Origin: Alphaproteobacteria bacterium
GTDB taxonomy: Bacteria > Pseudomonadota > Alphaproteobacteria > UBA8366 > GCA-2717185
Direction of reading: 5' to 3'
DNA length: 7,736 nucleotides
Assembly: GCA_016764135.1 (NCBI GenBank)
Contig: JAESSL010000084.1
Span: 1 to 7,736, forward strand
In this document: piece after piece, positions 6,520-7,736 of the stretch
Position numbering within the stretch: the stretch's first letter is position 1
How the letters are laid out: every line of letters starts with the position of its first letter
Made by a program: the position numbers and the translations under genes
The notes under the pieces: generated by a model
What the model was told of the DNA's origin: nothing
The model's database searches: none
The model's input: only the letters and a program-made list of their open reading frames with translations

Positions 6520-7736
6520 GTGCGGAAAATGTTCAAACCAACCAGGCTTTTGTTGTGTTTGTCCGGCGTATTTTTTCTGGGAACGTCGGTCTTTTCTGTT
6601 TCCGCGGTAGGGCCTTTTGCGGGCGGCGTTGATTATTGGGTCGTCACTGCTTTTGTTGCTGCTGGCGTGTTTTTTATCTTCGCGGCGTTTCGTCAGGTCG
6701 TACTACGACGGCTTGTCCTAGTGAACGCTGCGGCCATTGCGATCGCCGTCTTCGCCGCAAACCTGTACCTGTCGTATTCAGCGACTAAATCAACGCAGAG
6801 TGCGACGGTGCAATCCAAAAGCGGGCGCGACCATTTGAGAGACCTACGCCTGTCAGGCGAACGAGCTTACGTGTCGCTGCTTCATGATGACATTACCAAA
6901 TCAGGCACTGGTCGCGAACGAAATTCTGTTCTTTCTATCGACGGGAAAGCCGTTTTACCGATGGGGGGCGTTGGCGATGTCCTGACGTTGCTTTGTAAAG
7001 AAAGTGGTGACTGGGTGACGTACCGCTCTGATCATTACGGCTTTCGCAATCCGCCAGCGGCTTGGGACTCGCCACCAAAGATTGTGGCGATTGGCGACAG
7101 TTTTACGCAGGGGAATTGCGTGAATGACGGAGAGCACTTTGTCGATATGTTGCGTGAAGAAGAGCCATTTTTATTAAATTTGGGGCAACGCGGTGATGGT
7201 CCCCTGGCCGGGTTAGCGACTATCCGGGAATATGCCGCAATCAAAAAACCACCCCTCGTCCTGTGGTTTTATTTTGAAGGTAACGACATGCCAGGCGATT
7301 TTCTGCGTGAAATCCGGACGCCGCTATTACGTCGATATCTGAACCCTAATTTCAGTCAGGACTTAATGGCGCGTCCAGATCAGTTATCCGCAGTTTTTGC
7401 ACACTATATTGATGGACGGTTGCTCGAGGCAAAGCCCTTTAACCGACAGGGGACGCCGTCAATTAGGACAGGTGCGTCTTTCTGGCTGCCTGACCGAAAG
7501 CTTGCGTCGCTCTACCAACTGCGCTCGGCATTCGGGTTTGCCGATTTCCCCGATACACGACTTGTGAACGCCTACAATCAAGTGCTCAGGGTTGCAAAAG
7601 ACGCTGTCATGGCATGGCGTGGCCAATTGGCAGTGGTGTATTTGCCGGCGCGCAGACGGTTTGTATCGACCGGCGCGCGCCGAACGCTGGAGCGGTATCG
7701 GCGAATGGTGCATAGCATTACGACTTGGAACAATAT
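6520..7736 (+). CDS. Membrane-anchored SGNH/GDSL-hydrolase-like protein, C-terminus outside window
   Basis: The frame is open from GTG 6520 to the window edge, giving 405 residues and no stop. Three hydrophobic helices are visible at about residues 10-30, 37-57 and 65-84. Basic residues precede the first (RKMFKPTR) and lie between the second and third (RQVVLRR), so the positive-inside rule puts the rest in the periplasm. There, AIGDSFTQG (Ser194) matches SGNH block I, NLGQRGDG (220-227) resembles block II and YFEGND (Asn255) block III. The block V Asp-x-x-His would lie beyond the edge. Such proteins are often esterases or acyl-handling enzymes in polysaccharide clusters, and the place after two nucleotide-sugar genes fits O-acyl editing of an envelope glycan. 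That role is inferred. ATG 6529 is an alternative start; GAAAG at 6505-6509 gives GTG 6520 a 10-nt spacer. Confidence 0.8.
   Translation, partial: MRKMFKPTRLLLCLSGVFFLGTSVFSVSAVGPFAGGVDYWVVTAFVAAGVFFIFAAFRQVVLRRLVLVNAAAIAIAVFAANLYLSYSATKSTQSATVQSKSGRDHLRDLRLSGERAYVSLLHDDITKSGTGRERNSVLSIDGKAVLPMGGVGDVLTLLCKESGDWVTYRSDHYGFRNPPAAWDSPPKIVAIGDSFTQGNCVNDGEHFVDMLREEEPFLLNLGQRGDGPLAGLATIREYAAIKKPPLVLWFYFEGNDMPGDFLREIRTPLLRRYLNPNFSQDLMARPDQLSAVFAHYIDGRLLEAKPFNRQGTPSIRTGASFWLPDRKLASLYQLRSAFGFADFPDTRLVNAYNQVLRVAKDAVMAWRGQLAVVYLPARRRFVSTGARRTLERYRRMVHSITTWNN

Noticed and set aside
6955..7713. Several minus-strand open frames in the last 800 bases
   Set aside because: They lie opposite the continuous SGNH-like frame, which has clear family motifs, and show none themselves.

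Overview
The window looks like chromosome of a moderately GC-rich proteobacterium, most likely an alphaproteobacterium. This rests on gene types: a classical SDR, a Rieske oxygenase pair, a FemAB-like (DUF482) acyltransferase beside a Rid protein, and a CapI/LspL-type epimerase beside a TviB-type dehydrogenase. It is an inference. No rRNA, tRNA, mobile element, CRISPR array or long repeat is visible.

Region 1 (1-2289, plus strand) is a probable catabolic unit. It has the C-terminal end of a short-chain dehydrogenase/reductase, then the large (alpha) and small (beta) subunits of a ring-hydroxylating Rieske non-haem iron oxygenase, which lie 2 bp apart. Such oxygenases put O2 on an aromatic ring, and SDR enzymes often act on the resulting alcohols or diols. 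The ferredoxin and reductase that must feed electrons to the oxygenase are not in the window, and the substrate cannot be read from the sequence.

Region 2 (2311-3974, minus strand) is a two-gene unit converging on region 1: a RidA/YjgF-family protein followed 20 bp later by a FemAB-like GNAT-fold acyltransferase. Both have good ribosome binding sites.

Region 3 (4186-7736, plus strand) diverges from region 2 across about 210 bp of non-coding DNA. It is the start of a surface-polysaccharide cluster: a UDP-glucuronate 4-epimerase-like enzyme, a UDP-N-acetylhexosamine 6-dehydrogenase of the TviB/WbpA group, and a protein with three predicted membrane helices and a periplasmic SGNH/GDSL-hydrolase-like domain that runs off the right edge. 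The first two probably make a UDP-hexuronic acid or UDP-N-acetylhexosaminuronic acid precursor. The third may add or remove ester groups on the envelope glycan.

I see no clearly new system. The points most worth a second look are the membrane SGNH protein, the unsettled substrate of the epimerase/dehydrogenase pair, and a shortened His-to-His spacing in the oxygenase iron site.
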